Positions 36,501-45,298 of a DNA stretch of 51,951 nt are shown in pieces; position 1 is the first letter of the stretch; every line of letters starts with the position of its first letter. The notes under the pieces were generated by a model, which searched no databases, had not been told where the DNA came from, and was given only the letters and a program-made list of their open reading frames with translations. Source of the stretch: Lactobacillus gigeriorum DSM 23908 = CRBIP 24.85 (GTDB lineage Bacteria > Bacillota > Bacilli > Lactobacillales > Lactobacillaceae); NCBI RefSeq assembly GCF_000296855.1, contig NZ_CAKC01000002.1, positions 1 to 51,951 on the forward strand. The letters are read 5' to 3'. The translations under genes and the position numbers were made by a program.

Positions 36501-37885
36501 CGCATAATTTTATTCGCGTAATGTTTGGACCGGACAATTCATATCGTGCGGGAACGATTGCTACGGTTGCAGACAAAACCGCTTATGGTTATGCCAAACA
36601 TTATGATGAAGAAAATGAACTAAAATTGCGGACTGCAGAATTAGATCGTCTTGCTGCTGGAATAACCGGTGTTAAACGGACAACCGGACAACATCCGGCG
36701 GGCATTGTTGTGGTTCCTAACGACATGGATATCTATGATTTCACCCCTGTACAGTATCCTGCAGATGATGTGAATGCTGCTTGGTTGACGACCCACTTTG
36801 ATTTCCATTCGATTCACGATAATATCCTTAAGTTTGATATTCTGGGTCACGATGATCCTACTATGATAAGAATGCTTCAAGATCTTTCAGGAGTAGATCC
36901 ACTGACTATTCCGCCAAATGATCCAGGGGTGATGTCTTTGTTCTCAAATCCTGATATTTTAGGAGTTACGCCGGAACAAATACAATCTAAGACTGGTACT
37001 TTGGGTGTCCCTGAGTTTGGAACCCGTTTTGTACGAGGGATGTTGGAAGAAACCAAACCAACTACTTTTGCTGAATTGCTTCAGATTTCTGGATTGTCAC
37101 ATGGTACTGATGTGTGGTTGGGTAACGCAGAAGATTTGATTAATAATGGAATCTGTAACCTTAAAGATGTAATTGGTTGTCGTGATAACATCATGATGGA
37201 CTTGATCCACTGGGGAGTAAAACCGGAAGTTGCTTTTAGTACTATGGAATCAGTTCGTAAGGGTAAAGGTATTAGTGATGAAAATATGGTAGTTCTTAAA
37301 GAGAACAAGAACATTCCAGACTGGTACATACCTTCATGTTTAAAGATTAAATATATGTTCCCGAAAGCCCATGCCACTGCATATATTTTGATGGCCTTAC
37401 GAATTGCATGGTTTAAAGTTTATTATCCTGAAATTTATTACACTGCTTATTTCTCTGTTCGTGCTGACTTGTTTGATTTAATTGCTATGAGCCATGGTAA
37501 AAATACAGTTAAGGCTGCAATGAAAGCAATTCAAGATAAGGGTAATGATGCCTCTGCTAAAGACAAGAGTTTATTAACGGTGTTAGAAATTGCCAATGAG
37601 TGTCTTGAAAGGGGAATCAAGATTAAAATGGTAGACATCAATGAATCTGAAGCCTTGAATTTCAAGATAATTGATAAACACACTATTTTGGCTCCATTTA
37701 ATGCGGTTCCTGGCTTGGGTGACAATGCGGCTAAGCAAATTGTGGCGGCGAGAACAGAACAAAAGTTTTTGTCAAAAGAAGACCTTGCTAAACGTGGAAA
37801 GGTTTCACAAACAATTATGAATTACTTTGAAGATAATGGCGTGCTTGAAGGGATGCCTGATCAAAATCAACTTTCACTTTTCTAA
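33572..37885 (+). CDS. polC: DNA polymerase III alpha subunit, PolC type
   Basis: The replicative polymerase of low-GC Gram-positives, with proofreading built in. The 1437 aa hold an N-terminal domain, an OB fold (about 225-330), PHP (HLHTNMSQLDA, about 334) and an inserted 3'-5' exonuclease (FDVETTGL about 423; HNVQFDVGF; HRANQDAEAT). A zinc site follows (CPNCKY...CPKCG, about 909-945), then the palm (PDIDLNFSGD, about 963). GTG at 33572 follows the proS stop by 5 bases, with a poor Shine-Dalgarno, implying coupling. Length and order match B. subtilis PolC. Confidence 0.98.
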   Translation: MTNKNDLFLKLLKQIRFPDSFKDNDILEKGEIENVDVYAKEHKWDIHVLFDTPLKFETYTNLKKAIIENFHDFVNVALFVKTKDGADTYLPEYWHYLLQNSPSLQAVTREFLLKQQPEKNSGRWIIPVDNSVVDGLIEQKALDQLAMEARDLGFFNLKFITKVDQAVDDNNLLSLQQLQEEHERNMQQVFEATPDKPQPKPQPKQYPTRRKNYGNEKIADDATITQIKELEDGMHNVVIEGNIFNIEKHELKSGSVIFTGEITDYSDSIAFKKFASNQEQIEKLSEIKAGTWAKMQGSVQDDQWEHDLVLNLNAIETIEHVGRQESYQGEQKRVELHLHTNMSQLDATNTATDFVKAAKNFGQTAIAITDHGDVQSFPEAYQAGKKLGVKVLYGLEANMIDDHALLVLNPANMTYEDREFVIFDVETTGLSSVYDTIIEIGAVKMKNGEVIERFDKFINPHHPLSEQTINLTSITDEMVSAADDEAIVIKQFQDFYGDRPLCGHNVQFDVGFVNAALRRSGLSEITQPVVDTLEVSRLLHPEQNRHTLDSLAKKYNVVLEHHHRANQDAEATGYLMFKLLDAFKERFNEDNLGKLNDYANQGQVYRRARPTHMSILAKDQVGLKNLYKLVSLASTTYFYRIPRTPKSDLRRLHEGLLYGSGCAQGEVFIAMMQKGYDEAREKAEFYDYLEVQPPASYEQLIAEHLIADEAELQEILANIYKLGKELGKPVVATSDAHYVEPHEAIYRTILIAAQRSNPNRNNPQPDLHFYTTQEMLDAFAFLGNEAAKEIVIDNPNKIAESTSEIAPIKDGLYPPHIENADQEMKDLTYNKAYELYGNPLPDLVKDRIEMELNSIISNGYAVIYLISQRLVAKSNKDGYLVGSRGSVGSSLVATMSGITEVNPLPPHYRCPNCKYSHFYTEGEYGSGYDLPDKDCPKCGTLMVKDGQDIPFATFLGFHGDKVPDIDLNFSGDYQPVAHNFIRVMFGPDNSYRAGTIATVADKTAYGYAKHYDEENELKLRTAELDRLAAGITGVKRTTGQHPAGIVVVPNDMDIYDFTPVQYPADDVNAAWLTTHFDFHSIHDNILKFDILGHDDPTMIRMLQDLSGVDPLTIPPNDPGVMSLFSNPDILGVTPEQIQSKTGTLGVPEFGTRFVRGMLEETKPTTFAELLQISGLSHGTDVWLGNAEDLINNGICNLKDVIGCRDNIMMDLIHWGVKPEVAFSTMESVRKGKGISDENMVVLKENKNIPDWYIPSCLKIKYMFPKAHATAYILMALRIAWFKVYYPEIYYTAYFSVRADLFDLIAMSHGKNTVKAAMKAIQDKGNDASAKDKSLLTVLEIANECLERGIKIKMVDINESEALNFKIIDKHTILAPFNAVPGLGDNAAKQIVAARTEQKFLSKEDLAKRGKVSQTIMNYFEDNGVLEGMPDQNQLSLF

Positions 37886-37895
37886 GCTAACAATT

Positions 37896-37924
37896 TTGAA
37901 AATGAATAATTGATATGATACAAT
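37896..37924 (+). promoter_or_regulatory. Promoter of the rimP-nusA-infB operon
   Basis: TTGAAA (37896-37901), 17-base spacer, extended -10 TGATACAAT (hexamer 37919-37924). The predicted start is near 37931, leaving a ~65-nt leader. Confidence 0.75.
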
Positions 37925-37951
37925 ATTTTTGAAGTTCGAATATGTAAATTC

Positions 37952-37978
37952 GAGTGAGCAGTAATGCTCACTCTTTTT
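37952..37978 (+). terminator. Intrinsic terminator/attenuator hairpin in the rimP leader
   Basis: Perfect 9-bp stem GAGTGAGCA / TGCTCACTC (37952-37960, 37965-37973), GTAA loop, then TTTTT. It lies downstream of the rimP promoter and upstream of the rimP ribosome binding site. A smaller hairpin TCGAAT/ATTCGA (37936-37941, 37948-37953) abuts and slightly overlaps it. It may also end polC transcription. Confidence 0.8.
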
Positions 37979-37995
37979 ATTGCGGAGGAAAGTTT

Positions 37996-38475
37996 TTGTC
38001 AAAAGTTATAGAACTAATTCGTTCAGAAATTGAACCAATTATTATCAAACAAAATGATGAACTAGTTGATATCGAGTACGTTAAAGAAAAGAATCAAAAC
38101 TATCTTAGAATCTACGTTGATCGTGATCAACCGGGTGGAATTGATATCGATGAGATAGCTACTTTAAGTGAACTAGTTTCAGAAAAGTTGGACAATATTG
38201 AACCTGATCCTTTGCCTGACCCATATGTGTTGGAACTCTCATCTCCAGGTGCAGAAAGACCTATTAAGACACAACGTGATTGGCAACAAGCAAAAGGTCA
38301 ATATATTCACGTAGGCTTATATCAAAAGATTGAAAACAACAAGATGTATGAGGGCACCTTGATTGATTTTGATGAGGATCAGATCGAATTAGAAATCAAA
38401 GTCAAGACTCGTAAGAAGATAATGACTATTCCTCGGTCACTGATTGCGAATATTAGATTTGCAATTGAATTTTAG
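37996..38475 (+). CDS. rimP: Ribosome maturation factor RimP
   Basis: Required for 30S maturation (S12/S5 incorporation). The start is TTG 37996 with GGAGGA at 37984-37989; the open frame upstream (37954) runs through the leader hairpin and is not family sequence. The 159 aa show [36 protein letters not shown] and [18 protein letters not shown] (family core), with an Sm-like C-terminal domain. First gene of the conserved rimP-nusA-rnpM-ylxQ-infB-rbfA operon. Confidence 0.95.
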   Translation: MSKVIELIRSEIEPIIIKQNDELVDIEYVKEKNQNYLRIYVDRDQPGGIDIDEIATLSELVSEKLDNIEPDPLPDPYVLELSSPGAERPIKTQRDWQQAKGQYIHVGLYQKIENNKMYEGTLIDFDEDQIELEIKVKTRKKIMTIPRSLIANIRFAIEF

Positions 38476-38493
38476 AAAGGTTGATCAAAACTT

Positions 38494-39690
38494 ATGTCGA
38501 AAGAAATGCTAGAAGCATTCGCTGTTCTAGAAGAAAAAAAGGGTATTAAAAAGGATTTAATCGTTGAAGCAATTAAAGCTGCTTTGGTTGCTGCTTATAA
38601 GAAAAATTACAACCAAGCTCAGAACGTGGAAGTTGAATTTAACGATAAAACTGGTAATTTTAAAGTTGTAGCAGTTAAAACTGTTGTTGATGAAGTTCAA
38701 GATGATCGTCTTGAAATTAGCCTTGCTGATGCGTTGGCAATTAATCGTGCTTACGAAGTGGGAGATGAAATCCGCTTTGAAGTAACACCAAAGAACTTTG
38801 GTCGAATTGCTGCTCAAACTGCTAAGCAAGTAATCATGCAAAGACTTCGTGAAGCAGAGAGAAATCATATTATTGAAGAATACTCACAATATCAGGATGA
38901 GTTAATTACTGGTACTGTTGAGCGTCGGGATAATCGCTTTGTTTATGTTACAATAGGCAATGTTGAAGCTGTAATGCCAGCACATGATCAAATGCCTAAT
39001 GAAACATATAATCCTCAAGATCAAGTTAAGGTTATCGTGACTCATGTTGGTACTGACTCAAAAGGAGCACAAATTGTTGTTTCCAGAACTGCTCCAGATT
39101 TAGTTAAGAGATTATTTGAACAAGAAGTACCAGAAATTTATGATGGTACAGTTGAAATTGTGTCAATTTCTCGTGAAGCGGGGGACAGAACTAAAATTGC
39201 TGTTAAATCAGCCGACCCTAATATTGATCCTGTTGGTACTTGTGTGGGACCACGGGGTGCTAGAGTCCAAAATATTGTTAATGAATTAGGTGGAGAAAAT
39301 ATTGATGTTGTAAAATATGAAGAGGATCCATCTGATTACATTGCCAATGCATTGAATCCAGCAGAAGTTATTGCAGTTCAATTTAGTGATGAAGAAGATC
39401 AAAAGAGTGCTTTGGTCATTGTTCCAGATTATCAACTTTCATTGGCGATTGGTAAGCGTGGACAAAATGTCCGTCTTGCAGCAAGACTAACTGGATATAA
39501 GATTGATATTCGTCCTGAATCAGAAGTTGAGTTCGTTGATGAAGATAATTCTGATGATAGTGAAGAAATCTTATCTCAACCAGAAGTAGCTACTTCAGAG
39601 GAAGCTACAGCAGAAGATGTTGAAGATGTAGTTGAAAATGAAGAAAAGACTGCTGAAGATAGCACGTCTGAAAGTGATACAGAAGAGTAA
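38494..39690 (+). CDS. nusA: Transcription elongation/termination factor NusA
   Basis: Binds RNA polymerase and modulates pausing, termination and antitermination. The 398 aa comprise an N-terminal domain (about 1-125), S1 domain (about 130-200, ELITGTVERRDN), KH1 and KH2 (DPVGTCVGPRGARVQNI and LAIGKRGQNVRLAARLTGYKIDI). An acidic, Glu/Ser/Asp-rich tail of about 50 residues follows where E. coli NusA has AR repeats. The Firmicutes form lacks those repeats, as here. Confidence 0.97.
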   Translation: MSKEMLEAFAVLEEKKGIKKDLIVEAIKAALVAAYKKNYNQAQNVEVEFNDKTGNFKVVAVKTVVDEVQDDRLEISLADALAINRAYEVGDEIRFEVTPKNFGRIAAQTAKQVIMQRLREAERNHIIEEYSQYQDELITGTVERRDNRFVYVTIGNVEAVMPAHDQMPNETYNPQDQVKVIVTHVGTDSKGAQIVVSRTAPDLVKRLFEQEVPEIYDGTVEIVSISREAGDRTKIAVKSADPNIDPVGTCVGPRGARVQNIVNELGGENIDVVKYEEDPSDYIANALNPAEVIAVQFSDEEDQKSALVIVPDYQLSLAIGKRGQNVRLAARLTGYKIDIRPESEVEFVDEDNSDDSEEILSQPEVATSEEATAEDVEDVVENEEKTAEDSTSESDTEE

Positions 39691-39704
39691 GGATTGGTGA
39701 TCTT

Positions 39705-40001
39705 TTGAAAAAAAGAAAAATCCCAATGCGGAAAGATTTACTAACTAATACGATGCAACCTAAAAAGGAGCTCGTAAGAGTGGTCATTGATAAAGAAAAA
39801 AATATTTCGGTTGATCCTACGGGGAAAAAACCAGGAAGAGGCGCATACGTTTCTTTGGATCCTGATAAGATTGCTTATGCAAAGGAAAAAGCAATCATCG
39901 AAAAGAGTCTAGGTGCAAAAGTTCCAGATGAATTTTATGATGAACTTTATCAATATGTAGATCATCAAAAGGCAAGAAAAGAATTGTTTGGTGATAAATA
40001 A
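39705..40001 (+). CDS. rnpM: YlxR family RNA-binding protein (RnpM)
   Basis: A 98-aa basic protein of the YlxR/DUF448 family; the B. subtilis homologue has been reported to bind RNase P RNA and modulate RNase P. TTG 39705 starts it, after GGATTGGTGATC. The motif KKRKIPMRKDLLTN...PKKELVRVV and GRGAYVSLD fit the family, except that the usual CxxC-type or CIxC start (R-x-C-x-x-C) seen in many members is absent here. Linked with nusA and ylxQ in the conserved order. Confidence 0.87.
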   Translation: MKKRKIPMRKDLLTNTMQPKKELVRVVIDKEKNISVDPTGKKPGRGAYVSLDPDKIAYAKEKAIIEKSLGAKVPDEFYDELYQYVDHQKARKELFGDK

Positions 40002-40002
40002 T

Positions 40003-40317
40003 TTGCAAAATCGAGAAAAAGCCCTTAATTTGCTAGGCTTAGCAACCAAAGCTGGGAAAATTATTTCTGGAACCGAAATGGTAATAGCCGGCTTGGAAAA
40101 GGGTAAAGTTAAATTAGTCGTTGTAGCTAGTGACTTACAAGCAAATACTTTGGAAAAAGTAACCAGAGTGGCCAGTAAAAAGCAGATTAAACTCGTTAAT
40201 GAATTTTCTGCAGAGGAATTACGGCATGCGATCGGTAAGACGCGAAAAGTTTTGGCGCTTACTGATCAGGGATTTGCTAAAGCATTGGCTCAAAAATTAG
40301 AAAAGGAGTGTGATTAG
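40003..40317 (+). CDS. ylxQ: L7Ae-family RNA-binding protein YlxQ
   Basis: A 104-aa member of the L7Ae/L30e/S12e/Gadd45 family, an RNA-binding fold seen in kink-turn binders: LNLLGLATKAGKIISGTEMVIAGLEKGKVKLVVVASD. TTG 40003 is preferred: GGTGAT (39990-39995) overlapping the rnpM end is 7 bases away. The frame also opens at TTG 39988 and GTG 39991. Its role in lactobacilli is unknown; its position before infB is conserved. Confidence 0.88.
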   Translation: MQNREKALNLLGLATKAGKIISGTEMVIAGLEKGKVKLVVVASDLQANTLEKVTRVASKKQIKLVNEFSAEELRHAIGKTRKVLALTDQGFAKALAQKLEKECD

Positions 40318-42975
40318 ATGACTAAAGCGCGAGTATATGAAGTCGCAAAGGAATTAGGCATCGATAATAAAGTGGTAGTCCAGAAGGCAAAAGAATTAGG
40401 CTTTGATGTTTCTAACCACATGTCATCTTTAGAAGATTCGCAAGTGAATCAATTAAAGAATAGTTTCCACACCTCCACAAATTCAAAAAAATCTGAAAAA
40501 GGTGGCAAAATTAAGATTTCAGTCTCTTCAATTCGTAAGAATGAAAAGAATACTACTGAAAATAAGAAAAACAATAATCGTCGTAAGAATCGTAATTCTA
40601 ATAGACGTCGTAACGATCAAGATCGTAAAGATGAAAATCGTGCAAACAATAACACAAATAAGGTTGCTACAGGAGATTTGTTAAAGCAGTTTAAGCAAAA
40701 ACAACGTGCTGAAGCAACTACGCTTAATAAGCAAACTCAAAAGGCTAAGGAAGAATACCACAAGTCTTTAAATACTTCAAAAAAGGAAGCGGAAGTTATT
40801 AATAAGCAAGAAAACACTAAGCAGGAAACTAATAAAGTAGAAAAGACTGAGACTAAAGTTATTGGTCCTAAGATTTTAAAACCATCTCCTGCTAGATTTA
40901 AGAAAGAAAATGATGACAGTCAAACAAAGTCATCAAAGAAAAACAATAGAAAGCCACGCTCTCAGTCTAAACCACAAATTGATGTTGCCGATGCGCCAGT
41001 TCCAAATAAAGAAGAACGTCGTAATGGTAATGGTCATGGACGTAATTCTGGCAAAGTTGGTAGAAAAGGCAAGAATCAATATCAAAATAATGAACGTGAT
41101 AATGATAATGGTTCAGATCGTCAAGAAAGAAGACGTCGCAAGAATAAAAAACGTCAACAAGAACAAACTCCAAAGAAGCCAGTAACTAAGCGTAAAGAAC
41201 GTCCATTACCAGAAACCTTGGTGTTTGAAGAGGGCATGAATGCTCAAGATCTTGGTAAGTTGCTTCACAGAGAACCAGCAGAAATAGTTAAGAAACTCTT
41301 TATGCTAGGGATTATGACCAACCAAAATCAATCACTTGATAAAGATACGATTGAATTGTTGGCTGCTGAATATGGTATTGAAGCGCAAGAAAAGGTTCAT
41401 GAAGACATTTCTGATATCGATAAGATTTATGACAAGCAAATGGAAGCTTCTAAGGAATCGGAAAATCAAGAATCACGTCCACCAATTGTTACGATCATGG
41501 GTCACGTTGACCACGGTAAGACCACTCTTCTTGACCGTTTGCGTCATACTCATGTTTCAGCTCATGAAGCTGGTGGTATTACTCAGAAGATCGGTGCTTA
41601 TCAGGTAAGATTGGATGATCGTTTGATCACTTTCCTTGATACTCCAGGACACGCAGCCTTCTCAAATATGCGTGCACGTGGTGCTGAAGTAACTGACATT
41701 GTTGTATTGGTAGTAGCTGCTGATGATGGTGTAATGCCACAGACAATTGAAGCGATTGACCACGCTAAGAGTGCTAATGTTCCAATTATCGTTGCCATCA
41801 ATAAGATGGATGTTCCAGGCGCCAACCCAGCACATGTTACTGAACAATTGATGAAGTATGGGTTGATTCCAGAAGATTACGGTGGCGATACAATTTTTGT
41901 TAACATTTCTGCTAAGACTGGTGAAAATGTAGAAGATCTATTGCAAATGATTCTATTGCAGGCTGACGTGATGGAATTAAAGGCAGATCCTAAGCAAAAG
42001 GCTATTGGTACTGTAATTGAGGCTAGATTATCTAGAGGTCGTGGATCAGTTGCTGACGTTTTGGTACAACAAGGTACTTTACATGTCGGAGACCCGATCG
42101 TTGTAGGGAATACTTTCGGTAGAATTCGTACTATGACAAACGACCGTGGTCGTCAAGTTAAGAAAGCAACTCCATCTATGCCAGTTGAAATTACCGGTTT
42201 AAATGATGTTCCTGAATCAGCAGATAAATTAGTTGTCTTTGATGATGAAAAGACAGCTCGTTCAGTTGGTGAACAACGTGCGCAACAAGCATTGCAAAAG
42301 TCTCGTGAAAAAGTACAACATGTAACGCTTGATAACTTGTTTGCAACAATGAAGCGCGATAATATGAAAGAAGTTGACATTGTTCTTAAGGCAGACGTTC
42401 AAGGTTCAGTTGAAGCATTACAACAATCATTGGAAAAGATTGATGTTGAAGGTGTAAGAGTAAACATTATTCACTCTGGTGTTGGTGCTATTAATGAATC
42501 TGATGTAACTCTTGCTGGTGCTTCAAATGCCTTTATCATCGGTTTCAATGTAAGACCAACTGTAACAGCTAAATCACAGGCAGATTCTGAGGGTGTTGAT
42601 ATCAGACTTTACAGTATCATTTACAAGGCAATTGACGATGTTACTGCAGCTATGAAGGGTATGCTTGAACCAACGTTTGAAGAAAAAGTTACTGGTAATC
42701 TTACTGTACGTGAAACTTGGAAGGTTTCAAAGGTTGGGACAATTGCCGGTGCCTTCGTAGATTCCGGTTATGTAACTAGAGATTCTGGAATTCGTGTCAT
42801 CAGAGATGGTGTTGTTGTCTATGATGGCAAGGTTGGTTCACTGAAGCGGTTCAAGGATGATGTCAAAGAAGTTAAGCAAGGTTTCGATTGTGGTTTGACT
42901 ATTGAAGGCTACAACGATATTAAGCTTGATGACCAACTTGAAGCATACGAAATGCAAGAAGTTAAGCCTGATTAG
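40318..42975 (+). CDS. infB: Translation initiation factor IF-2
   Basis: The GTPase that places fMet-tRNA on the 30S P site. The 885 aa start with an IF2 N-terminal subdomain ([12 protein letters not shown]). A long Lys/Asn/Arg/Gln-rich low-complexity linker (about 55-300) follows. The second N domain ([18 protein letters not shown], about 300) precedes the G domain with GHVDHGKTT (about 394), DTPGHAAF and NKMD. The C-terminal domains are ...[13 protein letters not shown] and [21 protein letters not shown] lies before ATG 40318, directly after the ylxQ stop. The linker length and composition are typical of lactobacilli. Confidence 0.97.
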   Translation: MTKARVYEVAKELGIDNKVVVQKAKELGFDVSNHMSSLEDSQVNQLKNSFHTSTNSKKSEKGGKIKISVSSIRKNEKNTTENKKNNNRRKNRNSNRRRNDQDRKDENRANNNTNKVATGDLLKQFKQKQRAEATTLNKQTQKAKEEYHKSLNTSKKEAEVINKQENTKQETNKVEKTETKVIGPKILKPSPARFKKENDDSQTKSSKKNNRKPRSQSKPQIDVADAPVPNKEERRNGNGHGRNSGKVGRKGKNQYQNNERDNDNGSDRQERRRRKNKKRQQEQTPKKPVTKRKERPLPETLVFEEGMNAQDLGKLLHREPAEIVKKLFMLGIMTNQNQSLDKDTIELLAAEYGIEAQEKVHEDISDIDKIYDKQMEASKESENQESRPPIVTIMGHVDHGKTTLLDRLRHTHVSAHEAGGITQKIGAYQVRLDDRLITFLDTPGHAAFSNMRARGAEVTDIVVLVVAADDGVMPQTIEAIDHAKSANVPIIVAINKMDVPGANPAHVTEQLMKYGLIPEDYGGDTIFVNISAKTGENVEDLLQMILLQADVMELKADPKQKAIGTVIEARLSRGRGSVADVLVQQGTLHVGDPIVVGNTFGRIRTMTNDRGRQVKKATPSMPVEITGLNDVPESADKLVVFDDEKTARSVGEQRAQQALQKSREKVQHVTLDNLFATMKRDNMKEVDIVLKADVQGSVEALQQSLEKIDVEGVRVNIIHSGVGAINESDVTLAGASNAFIIGFNVRPTVTAKSQADSEGVDIRLYSIIYKAIDDVTAAMKGMLEPTFEEKVTGNLTVRETWKVSKVGTIAGAFVDSGYVTRDSGIRVIRDGVVVYDGKVGSLKRFKDDVKEVKQGFDCGLTIEGYNDIKLDDQLEAYEMQEVKPD

Positions 42976-42994
42976 ATGATTTTTAGGAGAAAAA

Positions 42995-43357
42995 ATGAAA
43001 CACAGAGTAGGTCGTGTTGAAGGAGAAATCCTTCGTGAATTATCTAAGATCTTGCAAAAAAATATTCGTGATCCACGAGTAAATGAAATTACACTTACTG
43101 CTGTTGAATGTAGCAATGACTTATCATATGCAACGATTTACTATAGTTTGTTAAGCGAAGATCCTGCCAAGGAAAAAGAAGCTGCTTTAGGACTTGAGAA
43201 AGCAAAGGGCATGATGCGCCATTTACTAGGACAAGTTTTAACAGTTTATAAAGTTCCCGAACTAATCTTTAAGCGCGACAATTCAGTAAAATATGGTAGT
43301 AAGATTGATCGTTTGCTTGCTGAACTAAAAAAGCAAGATCAAGAACGTAATAATTAG
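42995..43357 (+). CDS. rbfA: Ribosome-binding factor A
   Basis: A 30S assembly factor with a type II KH fold. The 120 aa match the family: HRVGRVEGEILRELSKILQKNIRDPRV, ECSNDLSYATIYYSLL and YKVPELIFKRDNSVKYGSKIDRLL. TTTTAGGAG precedes the ATG. It ends the rimP-nusA operon, at a terminator. Confidence 0.96.
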   Translation: MKHRVGRVEGEILRELSKILQKNIRDPRVNEITLTAVECSNDLSYATIYYSLLSEDPAKEKEAALGLEKAKGMMRHLLGQVLTVYKVPELIFKRDNSVKYGSKIDRLLAELKKQDQERNN

Positions 43358-43359
43358 TT

Positions 43360-43386
43360 AAAACGTGGGGATGACCCACGTTTTTT
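43360..43386 (+). terminator. Terminator between rbfA and truB
   Basis: Perfect 10-bp stem AAAACGTGGG / CCCACGTTTT (43360-43369, 43375-43384), loop GATGA, six T in all. Only 13 bases remain before the truB ATG. Confidence 0.92.
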
Positions 43387-43399
43387 ATTAGGTATAAAA

Positions 43400-44293
43400 A
43401 TGTTGAATGGAATTTTAGTAATTGATAAAGATAAAGGCATGACAAGTGCAGACGTAGTTTATCATTTGAGAAAAGCACTACACATTAGAAAAATCGGTCA
43501 TGCTGGAACATTAGATCCAGATGTTACTGGAGTTTTACCAATTGCCATTGGACAGGCAACAAAACTAATTGAGTTAATGCATCAACGTCCAAAAAAATAT
43601 ATAGGATCAGGCTTATTAGCGTATAGTACTGATTCATATGATATTTCAGGTCAAACAATATTGGCCAAGCCCGTTGAAGAAGAAATACCAGCAAACACAA
43701 TCCAATCAGCTATGAACAGTTTTGTTGGTGAAATAACCCAAGTTCCTCCAATATACTCTGCAGTAAAAGTTAATGGTAAGCATTTATATGAATATGCAAG
43801 AGCTGGTATTCAAGTAGAACGCCCTAAAAGAGAAGTCACAGTTTATCAATATGATTTGTTGGACCAGCCTAATTATGATTTAGAAAATCAATCGGAGGAT
43901 TTTAGTTTTATCGTTAAATGTAGTAAAGGAACATATGTTCGCTCACTAGTAAACGATTTAGGTGAAAAACTTGGACAACCTGCGGTTATGACTGGATTGC
44001 GCCGTATTGAAAGCTCTGGCTTTAAAATTGAGCAGGCGGTAAAATTATCTAAGATTGTTGACCATCCTGAATTAGTTGAGAATTACTTGCAACCAATTGA
44101 TAGTTTCTTTACTCAGTACCCAATTATTAACTTAGATGAGGAAAATTGGCGAAAAGTTCAAAATGGTGCAATAATTCAGGTGAAAACGGATGCAAAAAAG
44201 TTGACTTTACGGTACAATAACAAAGTTAAGGCAATATACAAGAAAACTAAGCGAGGATATCAACCAGATTTGATGTTATTAGCTAATCAATAA
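43400..44293 (+). CDS. truB: tRNA pseudouridine(55) synthase TruB
   Basis: Makes pseudouridine 55 in the T-loop of tRNAs. The 297 aa carry the catalytic Asp39 in GHAGTLDPDVTGVL. Other family stretches are GSGLLAYSTDSYD-type sequence, QVPPIYSAVKVNGKHLYEYAR, and CSKGTYVRSL. The ribosome binding site is weak (AGGTATAAAA). The gene lies immediately after a terminator with no clear promoter in between, so its expression must rely on read-through or an undetected promoter. Confidence 0.96.
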   Translation: MLNGILVIDKDKGMTSADVVYHLRKALHIRKIGHAGTLDPDVTGVLPIAIGQATKLIELMHQRPKKYIGSGLLAYSTDSYDISGQTILAKPVEEEIPANTIQSAMNSFVGEITQVPPIYSAVKVNGKHLYEYARAGIQVERPKREVTVYQYDLLDQPNYDLENQSEDFSFIVKCSKGTYVRSLVNDLGEKLGQPAVMTGLRRIESSGFKIEQAVKLSKIVDHPELVENYLQPIDSFFTQYPIINLDEENWRKVQNGAIIQVKTDAKKLTLRYNNKVKAIYKKTKRGYQPDLMLLANQ

Positions 44294-44312
44294 TGAAATG
44301 AAGGAATCTATT

Positions 44313-45260
44313 GTGCAATTAATCCATTTGAATTATCCAGTTGAAGAACATATTACCCCTAGCAAAGTAGTTTTGGCACTGGGTTTCTTTGATGGGGTTC
44401 ACAAAGGACATAAGCGCCTTCTACAAATGGCCAAAGAAGTAGCAGAGAAGAAAAATTTGCCTTTGATGGTGATGACTTTTGATCGGCATCCTAGCGAAGT
44501 TTATGCTGGTAAAAAAGATTTTGCTTATATTGATGATTTAGATGAAAAAGCTGATAAAATGGCGCATGCTGGAGTAGACTATTTAGCAGTCATTAAATTT
44601 ACAGAAGCTTTTAGCAAAATTTCTGGGCAAGAATTTGTTGATAATGTAATTGTCAAACTCAATGCTGACACAGTTGTAGCAGGTTTCGATTATACTTATG
44701 GTCCAAAAGATGTTGCTAATATGGAACATTTACCTGCTTTTTCAAAGGGTAGATTTGATATTGTAACTGTGCCTAAGCAGACAATGGATGGTCAAAAAAT
44801 CGGCTCCACTGAAATCAGAAAGGCAATTGCTGATGGCAAGATGGAGTTAGTTTATGAATTATTAGGTCATCACTATGTAATGAGTGGTACTATCGGACAT
44901 GGAAAACGAAATGGCCATAAGCTAGGCTATCCAACTGCAAATCTGGTTTGGAATAATAAAAAGGCGATTCCTAAAATTGGTGTCTATGCTACTAGAACAT
45001 GGGTTGACGGAAAGTGGTATGACTCAATGACGAGTGTTGGTTATAATGTTACAATTGGCGATTCTCAACAAATTTTTATTGAATCAAATTTGTTTGATTT
45101 TGATAAGGATGTTTATGGTCAAAAGATGACGATTAAATGGTATAAGTATACTCGAGGAGAAGTAAAGTTTAACAGCTTTGCTGAATTAAAAGACCAATTG
45201 GCTAAAGATAAAACTGAGATTGAAAATTATTTTGCAAAGCTAGAGCTTGAAGAAAAATAA
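44313..45260 (+). CDS. ribF: Bifunctional riboflavin kinase / FAD synthetase
   Basis: Converts riboflavin to FMN and FMN to FAD. The N-terminal FMN-adenylyltransferase domain has LGFFDGVHKGHKRLL (nucleotidyltransferase His-x-Gly-His motif) and GFDYTYGPK. The C-terminal riboflavin kinase domain (about 185-310) has GHGKRNGHKLGYPTANL. The start is taken at GTG 44313, with AAGGA at 44301-44305, seven bases away. ATG 44298 lacks a site. The 315-aa product fits the family. Its final codons hold the -35 element of the next gene's promoter. Confidence 0.94.
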   Translation: MQLIHLNYPVEEHITPSKVVLALGFFDGVHKGHKRLLQMAKEVAEKKNLPLMVMTFDRHPSEVYAGKKDFAYIDDLDEKADKMAHAGVDYLAVIKFTEAFSKISGQEFVDNVIVKLNADTVVAGFDYTYGPKDVANMEHLPAFSKGRFDIVTVPKQTMDGQKIGSTEIRKAIADGKMELVYELLGHHYVMSGTIGHGKRNGHKLGYPTANLVWNNKKAIPKIGVYATRTWVDGKWYDSMTSVGYNVTIGDSQQIFIESNLFDFDKDVYGQKMTIKWYKYTRGEVKFNSFAELKDQLAKDKTEIENYFAKLELEEK

Positions 45261-45275
45261 TATATTTGATACAAT
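45247..45275 (+). promoter_or_regulatory. Promoter of the ABC-F gene
   Basis: TTGAAG (45247-45252), 17-base spacer, extended -10 TGATACAAT (hexamer 45270-45275). The -10 is identical in the extended form to that of the rimP operon. The predicted start is near 45282, upstream of the long leader hairpin. Confidence 0.72.
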
Positions 45276-45298
45276 TCTATACAAAGATCTCAATTTGA

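Noticed and set aside
40500-41185. Lys/Asn-rich overlapping frames and repeat-like DNA in infB
   Set aside because: This is the low-complexity linker of IF-2. No spaced identical repeats were seen, so it is neither a CRISPR array nor a separate gene.
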